The position numbers and the translations under genes were made by a program. From contig JAEYRD010000106.1 of assembly GCA_023435725.1 (NCBI GenBank), positions 1 through 64,000 on the forward strand: 64,000 nt of DNA. Direction: 5' to 3'. This stretch comes from Pseudomonadota bacterium. GTDB taxonomy: Bacteria; Pseudomonadota; Alphaproteobacteria; Rhizobiales; Xanthobacteraceae. Below the pieces are notes generated by a model. The model saw only the letters and a list, made by a program, of their open reading frames with translations. It searched no databases and had not been told where the DNA came from. Below, in pieces: positions 33,241-41,889 of this stretch; position 1 is the stretch's first letter; each line of letters starts with the position of its first letter.

Positions 33241-33594
33241 ATGAAGAACGGCCTCTATTCAATTCACGTAACCCTGCTCGATGGTCGAGTCGGCAAGGGC
33301 AGCGGCGTGATCCTTTTCCGCGACGGCAAGATTCTTGGCGGCGACGCCTATCTCTATTACGTCGGCAGCTACACGGTGAGGGACAACAACACCTTCAAGG
33401 GCGAGGTCCTGGTGCAACGGCACACCTCGCCGCGTGGCGATGACAATCCGCTGTTCGGCGGCCCCGCGCCGGTCGGCATCGGCGTCAACGGCACCTTCAC
33501 CGATACGCGCGCGGAGATGACCGGGACTGCGCTCGTCGGCAAGGCCAGCCTGATTTTCGGCGCCACCCTGCACAAGCTCGCAGAGGCAGACTAG
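33241..33594 (+). CDS. GrlR-like small beta-barrel protein
   Basis: A 117-residue protein beginning MKNGLYSIHVTLLDGRVGKGSGVILFRDGKILGGDAYLYYVGSY, a pattern of the GrlR family (T3SS negative regulator GrlR in enterohaemorrhagic E. coli; an eight-stranded calycin-like barrel that binds lipid). Rhizobial homologues are common and not tied to a T3SS, and none is seen here. Its stop codon TAG is the first three bases of a dispersed repeat. It is monocistronic. Confidence 0.7.
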   Translation: MKNGLYSIHVTLLDGRVGKGSGVILFRDGKILGGDAYLYYVGSYTVRDNNTFKGEVLVQRHTSPRGDDNPLFGGPAPVGIGVNGTFTDTRAEMTGTALVGKASLIFGATLHKLAEAD

Positions 33595-33695
33595 AGCGTT
33601 TTCGAACGAAGTGGATACAGCTGCGCGTAGAGAAAACGCGTCAAAATAACAATCTCAAGTCCCGTTCCGATTCCGCCGCAACGGAAATGACTCTA
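33592..33695. repeat. Dispersed palindromic repeat, family D
   Basis: The element starts tagagcgttttc and ends ctcta, the inverted form of its first bases, with gcgttttc/gaaaacgc and gttccgatt/aacggaa as inner inverted pairs. It fills exactly the gap between the GrlR-like stop (33594) and the histidine-kinase stop (33698). I recall similar copies in other Bradyrhizobium genomes. The start resembles family A (taaagcg versus tagagcg). Confidence 0.75.
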
Positions 33696-33697
33696 CG

Positions 33698-36385
33698 TCA
33701 CTCCGCCGCCTGTTCGAGCGGAGCTACGCGCGGCAGGATGATCTGGATGCGCGTTCCCTCGCCCTGCTCGGAATCGAGATCGAGCCGCCCGCCGAGGCGA
33801 TTGGTGACGATGCTGTAGACGATGTGCAGGCCGAGGCCAGTGCCCCCCTGGTCACGCCGCGTCGTGAAGAACGGATCGAAGGCGCGGCGGCGGACGTCGA
33901 GCGACATGCCACAGCCATTGTCGGAGAAGATGATCTCGACATTGTCCTTGCCGGACTCGCGCACCTGGATGTCAATGATCCCCGGACGCCCGTCCGGAAA
34001 GGCATGCGCCACCGAGTTGAGAAACAGGTTGGTCAGCACCTGTCCGTATGGGCCGGGATAGCTGTTCATGGTCAGGCTCGGCTGGCAGTCGACGTTGAGC
34101 GTCAGATTGTGCTTGCGCAGGCCCGGCCGCAGACTCATCACCACCTGCTCGGTAAGGTCGCCGAGATCGAAGATGCGCTGGTCCGAATAGTTGCGATCGG
34201 CAGCGACCTGCTTGAACGATTGGATCAGCTCGGCGGCACGATTGAGATTGGAGACGAGCTGCGAGGATGCGTCGCGGCTGGTATTGAGGAAATCGTTGAG
34301 CGTGGAGCGGCGGAGCTCGCCACGCTCGACCTGGGCCGTGAACGTCGCGGTCTTGCGCTCCAGCGCGGAGGCGACCGTGAGGCTGATGCCGACGGGATTG
34401 TTGACCTCATGCGCGACGCCGGCAACGAGCCGTCCGAGCGCGGCGAGCTTCTCCGCCTCGATCAGCGAGGCCTGGGTCTCGCGCAGATTGCGCAGCGCGG
34501 TCTCGGCGGATTCCTTGGCTTTCCGCATCTCCTGCTCGCCGCGCTTGCGCTCGCCGATGTCGAGCGCCACGGTGACGATCCGCTCGATCTCGCCCTCGGC
34601 ATCGAGCAGCGGCAGCTTGTTGACGAGCCATTGCCGCATGTTGCCGGAGGCGTCCTTGTACTCCTCCTCGTAGAAGCCCAGCCCCCTGCGGAGCTTGAGC
34701 ACGCTCTTGTCGTTCTCGTCGGTCTTGGCCGCGCCATAGCGCGACATCAGGTCGGCGGTGGTGCGGCCGATGGCATCGGCAGGCTCGATGCCGAAGATGC
34801 CCGCCATGTAACGATTCATCAGCACGTAGCGCAGGTCGCGGTTCTTGACGTTGATGACCGCGGGGACAGTGTCGATGACCTGCTGGAGCAGGCGCCGGCC
34901 TTCGGCGATGGCGTCTTCCGCCCGCTTCTGGTCGGTGATGTCGCGCAGCGTGCCTTCGTAGCGGACGATATTGCCCGCCTCGTCCCGCACGCCGGTGGCA
35001 CTGTCGGAGAGCCACAGGATGTTGCCGTTACGCTGGCGCACCTGGTACTCGAACTCGCGAACGATGCCGTCGCGCGCCATCAGCCGCTGATATTCGTCGC
35101 GCGCCTCGGGATGGACATAGATCGTGTGAGCGATGTCGTTGACGCTGTCGATAAGGTGCTTCGGGCTGTCATAGCCCATCATTCGCGCCAACGCCGGATT
35201 GGCGTTGAGGAGATCACCGGCCGGCGTCGTGACGTAGATGCCGTCGACCGAGCCTTCGAACAGCTTTCGGTAGCTTTCTTCGGCGAGGCGCTGCTCGGTG
35301 AGCGCGCGCACCGCCGCCTCGCGCGCCGTGTCGGCCTCCTCCAGCGCGCGGCGGAACACTTCGGCCGCCCGCGCGATGTCGCCGATCTCGTTGTCGAGAT
35401 CGGCGGACGGGATCGAGGTCTGCTTCTCGCCGGCGGCCAGAGCGCGGATCGACCTTGCGATCTTCGCAAGCGGCCGGACGGTCCGCCGCACGACGAAGCC
35501 CGCCGCGAGCATGCCGATCAGCACGCAGATGGTGCCGAACACGATGCTCTGCCACCGCGCTTCCGTCAGCGTGCGGGCGAAGTCGCGCGACAGCACGTGG
35601 CCGCGACGCGCGCTGACCTCGCGCAGCAATTCGGTGACGCGCCCGATCAGCCGCCCCTCGGTCCCCAGCACATCGCGATCGATGTCGGCAATCTGCCGCT
35701 CCCGGACTGCTACTGCGATGATCGCCTCGGCATAGTCGTTCACGGCCGCCTTCAAGTTGGCATCCGCGATGTCCATCGTCCGCATGCTCTGTGCAGCCTG
35801 TTCGGCCGCGGACGGATTGCGTGCGAGCAGCCCGAGGGCGATGCGGCTTTGCGCCTCGGACAGGCGCGAGGCCAGTTCGCGATCCGCAGTGCCGGAGACC
35901 GCCGCGTCGAATTTGTCGCGCAGCGGCGGCAGGCCGGCAAGCAGCAGGGCGCGGCGATCTATCAGGGTCGAGATCCGCTCGAGGCCGCTGCGATAGGTCG
36001 CAAGCCGCTCGGTGACCCCGTCGATCATATCCTGCTGCTCGGGCGCGAGCTCGATGCGGGTCTTCTTCAGGATGTCGCTCAGCGTCGAGGCCGCTTCCCC
36101 CACCTGCTTGAACTGGATGCCCGTGCCGGGATCGGTGACGAAGTCGCGCGCCGCAAGGCGCAGCTCGTTCATGCGGCGGTCGATGTCCTCGGCGAGGTCG
36201 CCGACGCTCTGGAGCCGCTGCAGCTCGGCGAAGGTCGTGTCGATGTGCCGGATCGCGATCACGCTCGCGGTCGAGGTGATGATGATCACCGCGAGCACCA
36301 ACAGGAAGCTGCCGAACGTGAGCTGGCCGATGGAGAGCGAGAATGTTCGCTTTTTCTCAGGGGTCGGCGTCAATTCGGCGGACAT
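33698..36385 (-). CDS. PAS-domain sensor histidine kinase, membrane-bound
   Basis: An 895-residue protein starting at ATG 36385 (MSAELTPTPEKK). It has a first membrane helix (about 22-45), a long helical periplasmic region (about 50-285), a second helix followed by HAMP (RRTVRPLAKIARSIRALAAGEK), two PAS domains (YRKLFEGSVDGIYVTTPAGD and LLQQVIDTVPAVINVKNRDL), a coiled coil, and a kinase core with phosphoacceptor His in VAGVAHEVNNP, N box, G1 FSDNGCGM and G2 GGTGLGL. It autophosphorylates on a sensed signal. No response regulator is adjacent, so it is an orphan here. Confidence 0.92.
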   Translation of the reverse strand: MSAELTPTPEKKRTFSLSIGQLTFGSFLLVLAVIIITSTASVIAIRHIDTTFAELQRLQSVGDLAEDIDRRMNELRLAARDFVTDPGTGIQFKQVGEAASTLSDILKKTRIELAPEQQDMIDGVTERLATYRSGLERISTLIDRRALLLAGLPPLRDKFDAAVSGTADRELASRLSEAQSRIALGLLARNPSAAEQAAQSMRTMDIADANLKAAVNDYAEAIIAVAVRERQIADIDRDVLGTEGRLIGRVTELLREVSARRGHVLSRDFARTLTEARWQSIVFGTICVLIGMLAAGFVVRRTVRPLAKIARSIRALAAGEKQTSIPSADLDNEIGDIARAAEVFRRALEEADTAREAAVRALTEQRLAEESYRKLFEGSVDGIYVTTPAGDLLNANPALARMMGYDSPKHLIDSVNDIAHTIYVHPEARDEYQRLMARDGIVREFEYQVRQRNGNILWLSDSATGVRDEAGNIVRYEGTLRDITDQKRAEDAIAEGRRLLQQVIDTVPAVINVKNRDLRYVLMNRYMAGIFGIEPADAIGRTTADLMSRYGAAKTDENDKSVLKLRRGLGFYEEEYKDASGNMRQWLVNKLPLLDAEGEIERIVTVALDIGERKRGEQEMRKAKESAETALRNLRETQASLIEAEKLAALGRLVAGVAHEVNNPVGISLTVASALERKTATFTAQVERGELRRSTLNDFLNTSRDASSQLVSNLNRAAELIQSFKQVAADRNYSDQRIFDLGDLTEQVVMSLRPGLRKHNLTLNVDCQPSLTMNSYPGPYGQVLTNLFLNSVAHAFPDGRPGIIDIQVRESGKDNVEIIFSDNGCGMSLDVRRRAFDPFFTTRRDQGGTGLGLHIVYSIVTNRLGGRLDLDSEQGEGTRIQIILPRVAPLEQAAE

Positions 36386-36507
36386 TGGTGTTTTGGACCG
36401 GGCTGCTGAAGGTCCAATATACGACGTATTGCGGTCCCGGGGGAACATGCCTCGGACTGCCGAATATCCTTAATATCGAGGGTCTGCCGCCTTTTCTCTC
36501 CTCCCGA

Positions 36508-37422
36508 TTATGACGGTTTGACGCTGGCCGGTCTCCAGGCCGGGATCGTCATTGCGGCAACGCCGAGGACCACGCAGGCAAGGCCGATCCAGGCCGTCCG
36601 GCTCAAGGTCTCGCCGAGGAAGGCGACGCTGATGGCCACCCCGATCGGGACGCGGAGATAGGCCTGCGCGGTGGTCCCGACCGAGCCGAGGGTCTGGATC
36701 AGGCGGAAGTAGATCACGAAGGCCGCCGCCGTCGAGAACACGGCGAGCGCCAGCAGCGCCATCACGGAACTCTGCGAGGGCGACAGCGTCCACGGCTGCT
36801 CGACGACCAGCGAGGCCGGGATCAGGACCGCCGCACCCGCCAGCAGCGAGCCCGCGGCGGGCGCCATCGGATCGAGGCCCTTGAAGCTGCGGCCAAAGAT
36901 CGCGGCGCAGGCGTAGCAGACAGTGGCGGCGACGATCGCAGCCTCCGCAACGAGGCCGCGGCCGATGTCCCGGAAGGCATCGACGCCGACGATCAGGCAA
37001 ATGCCGGCCATCCCGGCGACCACGCCGAACAGCTTTCGCGGCGGCGTCGTCTCGTGACGGGTGATCATTGCGGTGAGCAGGAAGGTGAAGATCGGCGCAG
37101 CTGAATTGAGGATCGTCGCCAGCGCAGCATCGACATGGCGCTCGCCCCAGGCGATCAGCGTCCAGGGGATAACGCTGTTGAGCACAGCCTGAAACGCGAA
37201 GCGCTGCCAGGTCGCCCCGTCCGTCGGCATCCTCACGCCGCGCGCCCACATGACGACGAGCAGCAGCAGGCCCGCGATCGCGGTGCGCGCGGCGATCAGC
37301 GTGATCGGCGGGATGGTGGCGACGCCGAGCTTGATGAAGGTGTAGGAGCCACCCCAGAGCGTTGCGAGCGCCACCAGCAGCGCCAGGTCGACGGCGATGT
37401 TGGTGTCCTGCCGGTCGTCCAT
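36508..37422 (-). CDS. DMT-superfamily (EamA) membrane transporter
   Basis: About 304 residues with ten hydrophobic helices in two EamA units. The first begins LALLVALATLWGGSYTFIKLGV and the second follows GRSFKGLDPMAPAAGSLLAG. The C-terminal helix has GLACVVLGVAAMTIPA. The family exports metabolites. I prefer ATG 37422 (MDDRQDTN), which has GGGACGG upstream, to ATG 37440. It is the second EamA gene in the window and not close to the one at 19027. The substrate is unknown. Confidence 0.88.
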   Translation of the reverse strand: MDDRQDTNIAVDLALLVALATLWGGSYTFIKLGVATIPPITLIAARTAIAGLLLLVVMWARGVRMPTDGATWQRFAFQAVLNSVIPWTLIAWGERHVDAALATILNSAAPIFTFLLTAMITRHETTPPRKLFGVVAGMAGICLIVGVDAFRDIGRGLVAEAAIVAATVCYACAAIFGRSFKGLDPMAPAAGSLLAGAAVLIPASLVVEQPWTLSPSQSSVMALLALAVFSTAAAFVIYFRLIQTLGSVGTTAQAYLRVPIGVAISVAFLGETLSRTAWIGLACVVLGVAAMTIPAWRPASVKPS

Positions 37423-37502
37423 CTGATCCGTCCCGTCCATTCGCGATGGACGGAACCTAGCGCGTCTGCGGCCACCGATACTTCGCTGGATGTCGAAGTG
37501 TC

Positions 37503-38297
37503 CTAGCCGACCGCCCCGACCTCGAACACCTCGCCGTCATAGCCGGCCTCCCGGGGGATGCGGAGCTGGCGGCCGCTTTCGGTCTTGGTCATGACAGGCA
37601 TCACCGTGACGATCGACATGCCGCGGGCGTGGTCCAAGGCCGCGCTCACGTTGCCCTGCTTGGCGAGCCGGATCAGATTGCGCGTGGTCGGGAACGGCAG
37701 CTTGAAGCGGCCGCTCTCGCCTCCCTCCACCGCCTCGCGCGGTGACACCCAGATCGAGTCCGTCGACTCTCTGCCATCATGGGCACCGAGCTGATCGGGC
37801 GGCGCCGCGGCGAGGAAGAACCAGGTGTCGAAGCGCTTCGGCAGACCTTCGGGCGTGATCCAGTGCGCATAGGGCAGCAGCGTATCAAGCGCGAGCTGAA
37901 GGCCGTTGTCGGCCAGGATACTTAGAAAACTGATCTTGTGCTCGTTGAGCGCGACGCGATGCGCATCCGCGATCTCGCCTGCGCGCCTGGCATCGATCGG
38001 CGTGCCCGAGTCCTTCGCTCGCGCCAGCAGAATGCCGCTCTCCTCAAAGGTCTCGCGGATCGCAGCGATCCGAAAGCCGCGGTCCGCTTCGCTCAAGGCC
38101 TCGCCGCCCGAATACAGGTCGGACCGGGCGACAATCTCCTTGTCGCCGGCGTCGACGCTGCCGCCCGGAAACACCAGCGCGCCCGAGTTGAACTCGATCT
38201 GATGGTGGCGAACCATCATGAAGACTTCGATTTCCTTGGCGCCGTCGCGCAGCAGGAGGATCGTCGAGGCGGGACGTGATGCTGATGTCTCGGACAT
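37503..38297 (-). CDS. Nudix-family hydrolase
   Basis: A 264-residue protein starting ATG 38297. The Nudix box is present in extended form: ALVFPGGSVDAGD, then after an insertion AAIRETFEESGIL with the REtfEESG metal-binding helix. The family splits nucleoside diphosphates linked to another group; this longer, NUDT19-like layout is often active on CoA derivatives. It lies four bases after the DapA-like stop, so it is probably in the same operon with the acyl-CoA genes, where CoA turnover would fit. That link is inference. Confidence 0.85.
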   Translation of the reverse strand: MSETSASRPASTILLLRDGAKEIEVFMMVRHHQIEFNSGALVFPGGSVDAGDKEIVARSDLYSGGEALSEADRGFRIAAIRETFEESGILLARAKDSGTPIDARRAGEIADAHRVALNEHKISFLSILADNGLQLALDTLLPYAHWITPEGLPKRFDTWFFLAAAPPDQLGAHDGRESTDSIWVSPREAVEGGESGRFKLPFPTTRNLIRLAKQGNVSAALDHARGMSIVTVMPVMTKTESGRQLRIPREAGYDGEVFEVGAVG

Positions 38298-38301
38298 GCG
38301 A

Positions 38302-39255
38302 CTAACCCGCGGCGCTGGATTGCGGGCCAAGATTGGCGCGCTTGTCGACGCGAGCGACACGCGACAGGAGATAGTCGACCTCCGCCTTTGCCGCCGGCGT
38401 GATGGTCGCGCCCGGCTTGCGCTGGACGCTGGAGGAGATGATGCCGCGCTTCTGCAGTACGTATTTGCGCACCGCAAGGCCTGCGCCCGGTTGCTGCTCG
38501 TAGCGGATCAGCGGCAGATGCGCGTCGAACAGGTCGTGCGCGGCGTCGCGCTTGCCCTCTTTCGACAGCCGCACGACGTCGATCAGCAACTCGGGGAAGG
38601 CATAGCCCGTCATGGCGCCGTCGGCGCCACGCTCCATCTCGAAGTCGAGGAACAGGCCACCATTGCCGCAGAGGATCGAGAGCGGGCGGAGCGAGCCGTC
38701 CTTCTGGAAGTTGCGCAGCGTCGAGATCTTCTCCAGCCCCGGCCAGTCCTCGTGCTTGAGCATGACGCAGTTCGCATTGTCCGTTACGATCTTGCGGATC
38801 ACAGCGGGCGTAAACACCACCGACAGCGTCAACGGATAGTCCTGGAGCACCCAGGGCACGTCCGGACCGATCGCCTCGGCCGCCTGCTTGAAATAGCCGA
38901 TGATCTGGTCGTCGGTGCGGAGCGACGGCGGCGGCGCGATCATGACGCCGGCCGCGCCCGCATCCATAGAGGCCCTTGCCAGCGAGCGCATGGTCGCAAA
39001 GCCCGGCGCGGAGACGCCGACGATCACCTGCATCTTCTTGGCGCGCTTGACGAAGCGCACCGCCACCTGCTCGGCCTCGGCCGCATCGAGCTTCGGCGCC
39101 TCACCGAGGATGCCGAGCACCGTGACGCCGTCGCAGCCGACCTCCTCGTAGAAATCGGTCAGGCGGTCGATCGATCGCTCGTCGATCCGGCCGTCGTCGT
39201 GGAACGGCGTCGGCGCGATTGCGAAGGTGCCCTTGGCGTCGGCGGTGAGTTTCAT
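38302..39255 (-). CDS. Dihydrodipicolinate synthase family aldolase (DapA-like)
   Basis: A 317-residue TIM-barrel class I aldolase/lyase. The Schiff-base Lys is K167 (VMLKHED), the catalytic Tyr is Y140 (LQDYPLT), and the carboxylate-binding loop GILGE (48-52) replaces the GTTGE of DapA. That change and the gene context argue against lysine synthesis and for another pyruvate-dependent aldolase or hydratase-aldolase. It follows the SDR gene (separated by a dispersed repeat) and precedes the Nudix gene by four bases. Confidence 0.85.
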   Translation of the reverse strand: MKLTADAKGTFAIAPTPFHDDGRIDERSIDRLTDFYEEVGCDGVTVLGILGEAPKLDAAEAEQVAVRFVKRAKKMQVIVGVSAPGFATMRSLARASMDAGAAGVMIAPPPSLRTDDQIIGYFKQAAEAIGPDVPWVLQDYPLTLSVVFTPAVIRKIVTDNANCVMLKHEDWPGLEKISTLRNFQKDGSLRPLSILCGNGGLFLDFEMERGADGAMTGYAFPELLIDVVRLSKEGKRDAAHDLFDAHLPLIRYEQQPGAGLAVRKYVLQKRGIISSSVQRKPGATITPAAKAEVDYLLSRVARVDKRANLGPQSSAAG

Positions 39256-39276
39256 AAGTCCTTTATCCCTTTGTTC

Positions 39277-39354
39277 GTCATTCCGGGGCGGCTCGCAGAG
39301 CCGAACCGGAATCGCGAGGTTCCGGGCTCACGCTGCGCGTGCCCCGGAACGACA
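39277..39354. repeat. Dispersed palindromic repeat, family G
   Basis: GTCATTCCGGGGC (39277-39289) and GCCCCGGAACGAC (39341-39353) are near-perfect inverted arms, with ggctcgcagagcc and cacgctgcgcgtg as inner palindromes. It separates the SDR stop (39360) from the DapA-like start (39255). Confidence 0.7.
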
Positions 39355-39359
39355 GTGAA

Positions 39360-40238
39360 TCAGAACCGCCGCGCCCCCATCTTGATCTGCTCTTCGGAGA
39401 AGAAGATCTCCTTGGCATGCTCAACGACGTCCTGAGCCTTCCAGCCCGAGTGCGGCGGTTTCCAGCCTTCCATTTCCATCATCCGCATTTCGCGCACGCC
39501 GCGGGGCCCGGACACGCCCAACACCTTGCCGGTCTGATCGCCCGACAAATCGCTGACCATGTATAGCACGGCCGGCGCGATGCCGTCCGGCCCCAGCGCC
39601 GCACCGGGGTTCTCCTTATAGCGGGGCAGATCTGCGGTCATGCGGGTCAGGGCGCCCGGGGCCAGAGTCCAGATCCGGATGTTGTATTTGCGGCCCTCGA
39701 TCGCCAGCACGTTGGACAGGCCCCAGATGCCGCCCTTGGCCGCGCCGTAATTGGTCTGGCCGAAATTGCCGATCAGACCTGAGGTCGAGGAGGTGTTGAC
39801 GATGACACCGCCGCCGTTTTCCCGCATCCAGCGAAACACCGGCATGGTACAACAAAAGGTACCCTTCAGGTGCACCTTGATGACCTTGTCCCAGTCGGAT
39901 TCGGAGGCTTTGGCGAAGGTCTGGTCGCGCAGAATGCCGGCGTTGTTGACGAGGATGTCGGCACGGCCGAAATGCTTGATGGCGTCGTCGAATACCGACT
40001 GGCCGCCCTCCATGGTGGAGATGTCGGCGCCGTTGGCGACCGCCTTGCCGCCCTCGGCCGTGATCGCGTCCACAACCTGTTGCGCCATCGACTTGTCGGC
40101 CCCGGAGCCGTCGCGCGGGCCGCCGAGATCGTTGACGACGACCGAGGCCCCTTCCCGTGCGAACAGCTTCGCATAGGCCTCACCGAGCCCCCCGCCCGCG
40201 CCGGTGATCAGCGCAACCTTGCCGTCGAGTAGTCCCAT
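39360..40238 (-). CDS. SDR-family 3-hydroxyacyl-CoA dehydrogenase-like protein
   Basis: A 292-residue classical SDR: cofactor motif TGAGGGLG (13-20), NNAG, catalytic Ser in NTSSTSG and YGAAK as the YxxxK. The N-terminal run ALITGAGGGLGEAYAKLFAREGASVVVNDLGG and the C-terminal segment resemble the dehydrogenase part of peroxisomal multifunctional enzyme type 2 (HSD17B4). Next to a MaoC-type hydratase it would oxidise a 3-hydroxyacyl-CoA made by that enzyme, with NAD+. It is on the same strand as the MaoC and thiolase genes. Confidence 0.85.
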   Translation of the reverse strand: MGLLDGKVALITGAGGGLGEAYAKLFAREGASVVVNDLGGPRDGSGADKSMAQQVVDAITAEGGKAVANGADISTMEGGQSVFDDAIKHFGRADILVNNAGILRDQTFAKASESDWDKVIKVHLKGTFCCTMPVFRWMRENGGGVIVNTSSTSGLIGNFGQTNYGAAKGGIWGLSNVLAIEGRKYNIRIWTLAPGALTRMTADLPRYKENPGAALGPDGIAPAVLYMVSDLSGDQTGKVLGVSGPRGVREMRMMEMEGWKPPHSGWKAQDVVEHAKEIFFSEEQIKMGARRF

Positions 40239-40261
40239 GGTGGCTTCTCCCTGTTTTTGTT

Positions 40262-40432
40262 TCTTGCTTCGCCTCTCCCCGCGTGCGGGGAGAGGCCTGA
40301 AATCAAGCCGGGCTTGATTTCAGGGTGAGGGGGAGCCTCCGCGAACTCGACAATCACCGTCCTCGTGGAGACTCCCCCTCACCCCACCCTCTCCCCGCAA
40401 GCGGGGCGAGGGAGTGAGCCGCCGGTGCCCTC
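40262..40432. repeat. Nested inverted repeats, family H
   Basis: CCTCTCCCCGCGTGCGGGGAGAGG, then CTGAAATCAAG/CTTGATTTCAG, then GAGGGGGAG...CTCCCCCTC and CTCTCCCCGCAAGCGGGG lie one after another between the MaoC stop (40433) and the SDR start (40238). Similar words recur at 41339-41490 and 48520-48835. Confidence 0.7.
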
Positions 40433-41293
40433 CTAACCCAGCACCGTCTTGCCGTTCTTGATCACGGTGACGCCGCGCGACTTCACCTTGGCTTCGAACG
40501 AGATCACGTTGCCGTCCTTCCAGAGGTCCATGGTCACGGTCTCGCCGGGATAGACCGGCGAGGAGAACCGCGCGACGTGCTGGCGGAACGCGCTTGCATC
40601 GTAGTCGGCGTAGGTCTGGAGCACGCCGCGGCAGGTGATGCCGTAGGTGCACATGCCGTGCAGGATCGGGCGCGGGAAACCGGCCTTCTTGGCGAACTCG
40701 GGATCGGAGTGCAGCGGGTTGCGATCGCCGCAGAGACGATAGACCAGCGCCTGGTCGGGACGCGTGGTGATGTCGATGGTCTTGTCGGGGCTCCGCGAGG
40801 GGATCTTGTGCGGATCCGGCTGAGTCAGGTTCGGCCCGCCAAAGCCGCCATCGCCGCGGGCGAAGCGCGAAGCAACCAGCGTCGCCAGCTTCTCGCCCTT
40901 CTCGTTCTTCAGCACGGTCTGATGGCTGATCACCACGCCCTTGTCCTTGCCCTTGTCGTAGACCTCGACAACGGAGGAGTCGGCGGTGATGTGCGCGGCG
41001 ACCGGCAGCGGCTGGTGGAAGGTGATATCCCGCTCGCCGTCGACCACCATCACGCGGTTGAGGTTCATCTCCCCGGGGCCGGCTCCCCAGGCCGCGACGG
41101 ACGCAAAGGTCGGCACTACCTTCAGCGGCCGCGGCGTCAGGGTGCCCTCGTTGACGAAGGCGAGCTCTTTCTCATCCATGGGATCGGCGCCGAGGCCGAT
41201 GCCATAGGCGTAGAGCATCACGTCGCGATCAGTGAAGCTGTATTTCTGGCCGATGTTTTTCAGGCCTTTGAGTTCTTCGTACCTGGCGGACAT
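40433..41293 (-). CDS. MaoC-type (R)-specific enoyl-CoA hydratase
   Basis: A 286-residue double hot-dog protein. The C-terminal half has the hydratase-2 motif YRLCGDRNPLHSDPEFAKKAGFPRPILHG, with catalytic Asp190 and His195. The N-terminal half (ADPMDEKELAFVNEG, then VVPTFASVAAWG) is the inactive partner fold, as in eukaryotic multifunctional enzyme type 2. It hydrates trans-2-enoyl-CoA to the (R)-3-hydroxyacyl-CoA. ATG 41293 (MSARYEEL) was chosen; upstream in-frame codons lie in a repeat. It belongs with the SDR and thiolase genes. Confidence 0.9.
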   Translation of the reverse strand: MSARYEELKGLKNIGQKYSFTDRDVMLYAYGIGLGADPMDEKELAFVNEGTLTPRPLKVVPTFASVAAWGAGPGEMNLNRVMVVDGERDITFHQPLPVAAHITADSSVVEVYDKGKDKGVVISHQTVLKNEKGEKLATLVASRFARGDGGFGGPNLTQPDPHKIPSRSPDKTIDITTRPDQALVYRLCGDRNPLHSDPEFAKKAGFPRPILHGMCTYGITCRGVLQTYADYDASAFRQHVARFSSPVYPGETVTMDLWKDGNVISFEAKVKSRGVTVIKNGKTVLG

Positions 41294-41338
41294 TTTCTGG
41301 TTTCCTCTCCGGATTCTTATGTGCCGCTGCCAGTCGAA

Positions 41339-41490
41339 GTGCCCTCTCCCCTTGTGGGAGAGGGCTGCGAGAGCCGTGCGGCGAACTCGTTTGGGTGAGG
41401 GGTTGCCTCCACAGCGAAAGTCTCTCTGAGGAATGAGCCCCCTCATCCGGCGCTTTGCGCCACCTTCTCCCACAAGGGGAGAAGGGAAAG
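41339..41490. repeat. Nested inverted repeats, family H, second copy
   Basis: CCCTCTCCCCTTGTGGGAGAGGG is followed by a spacer and CACCTTCTCCCACAAGGGGAGAAGGG in inverted relation, between the DUF35 stop (41500) and the MaoC start (41293). Confidence 0.7.
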
Positions 41491-41499
41491 CACCTCGTG

Positions 41500-41889
41500 T
41501 TACACCGGCGTGAAGAACGGCAGCGGTGCGCCGTCTGTCGGCTTGAACACCACCTTCACCTTCTGGCCGATCTTCAGCTTCTCAAGATCGCAATCGACGA
41601 AATTGGTCTGCACCGACGGGCCTTCCTTCAACGTGACGTAGCCGATGGCATAAGGACCGGTCGGCGACTTCCGCATCAGGCTGTAGGTGTAAATGGTGCC
41701 CTCACCCGGAGACTCCTCCCACACCGTCTTGTCGGAGTAGCAGAACGGGCAGATCGAACGCGGGAAATAATGCGCTTCGCCGCACGCGGTGCAGCGCTTG
41801 ATCATGAACTTGCCCTGCTTGGCCGCGTCCCAGAACGCTGCGGTCTCCGGATTGGTCACCGGGGCCGGATATTTCTTTGCTTCGCTCAT
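41500..41889 (-). CDS. DUF35 OB-fold/zinc-ribbon acyl-CoA-associated protein
   Basis: A 129-residue protein: N-terminal helix, rubredoxin-like zinc ribbon CTACGEAHYFPRSICPFC (two CxxC pairs) and C-terminal OB fold (GTIYTYSLMRKSPTGPYAIGYVTLKEG). DUF35 proteins form complexes with lipid-transfer-type thiolases, as in Ltp2-ChsH2 of steroid side-chain degradation. Its ATG overlaps the thiolase stop by one base (TGATG), strong evidence for coupled expression. The protein probably binds and stabilises the acyl-CoA substrate. Confidence 0.92.
   Translation of the reverse strand: MSEAKKYPAPVTNPETAAFWDAAKQGKFMIKRCTACGEAHYFPRSICPFCYSDKTVWEESPGEGTIYTYSLMRKSPTGPYAIGYVTLKEGPSVQTNFVDCDLEKLKIGQKVKVVFKPTDGAPLPFFTPV

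Noticed and set aside
33824..36409. 861-codon plus-strand open frame over the histidine kinase
   Set aside because: Antisense shadow of a kinase with full HAMP, PAS and HATPase motifs; the product lacks any recognisable domain and is Arg/Ala/Asp-rich.
38302..39255. Assignment as true lysine-pathway DapA
   Set aside because: The GTTGE loop is replaced by GILGE and the gene lies among acyl-CoA genes, so a lysine role is not supported.
40262..40432. Small ORFs in the palindromic region between MaoC and SDR genes
   Set aside because: The open frames arise from GC-rich repeats; no RBS or domain.
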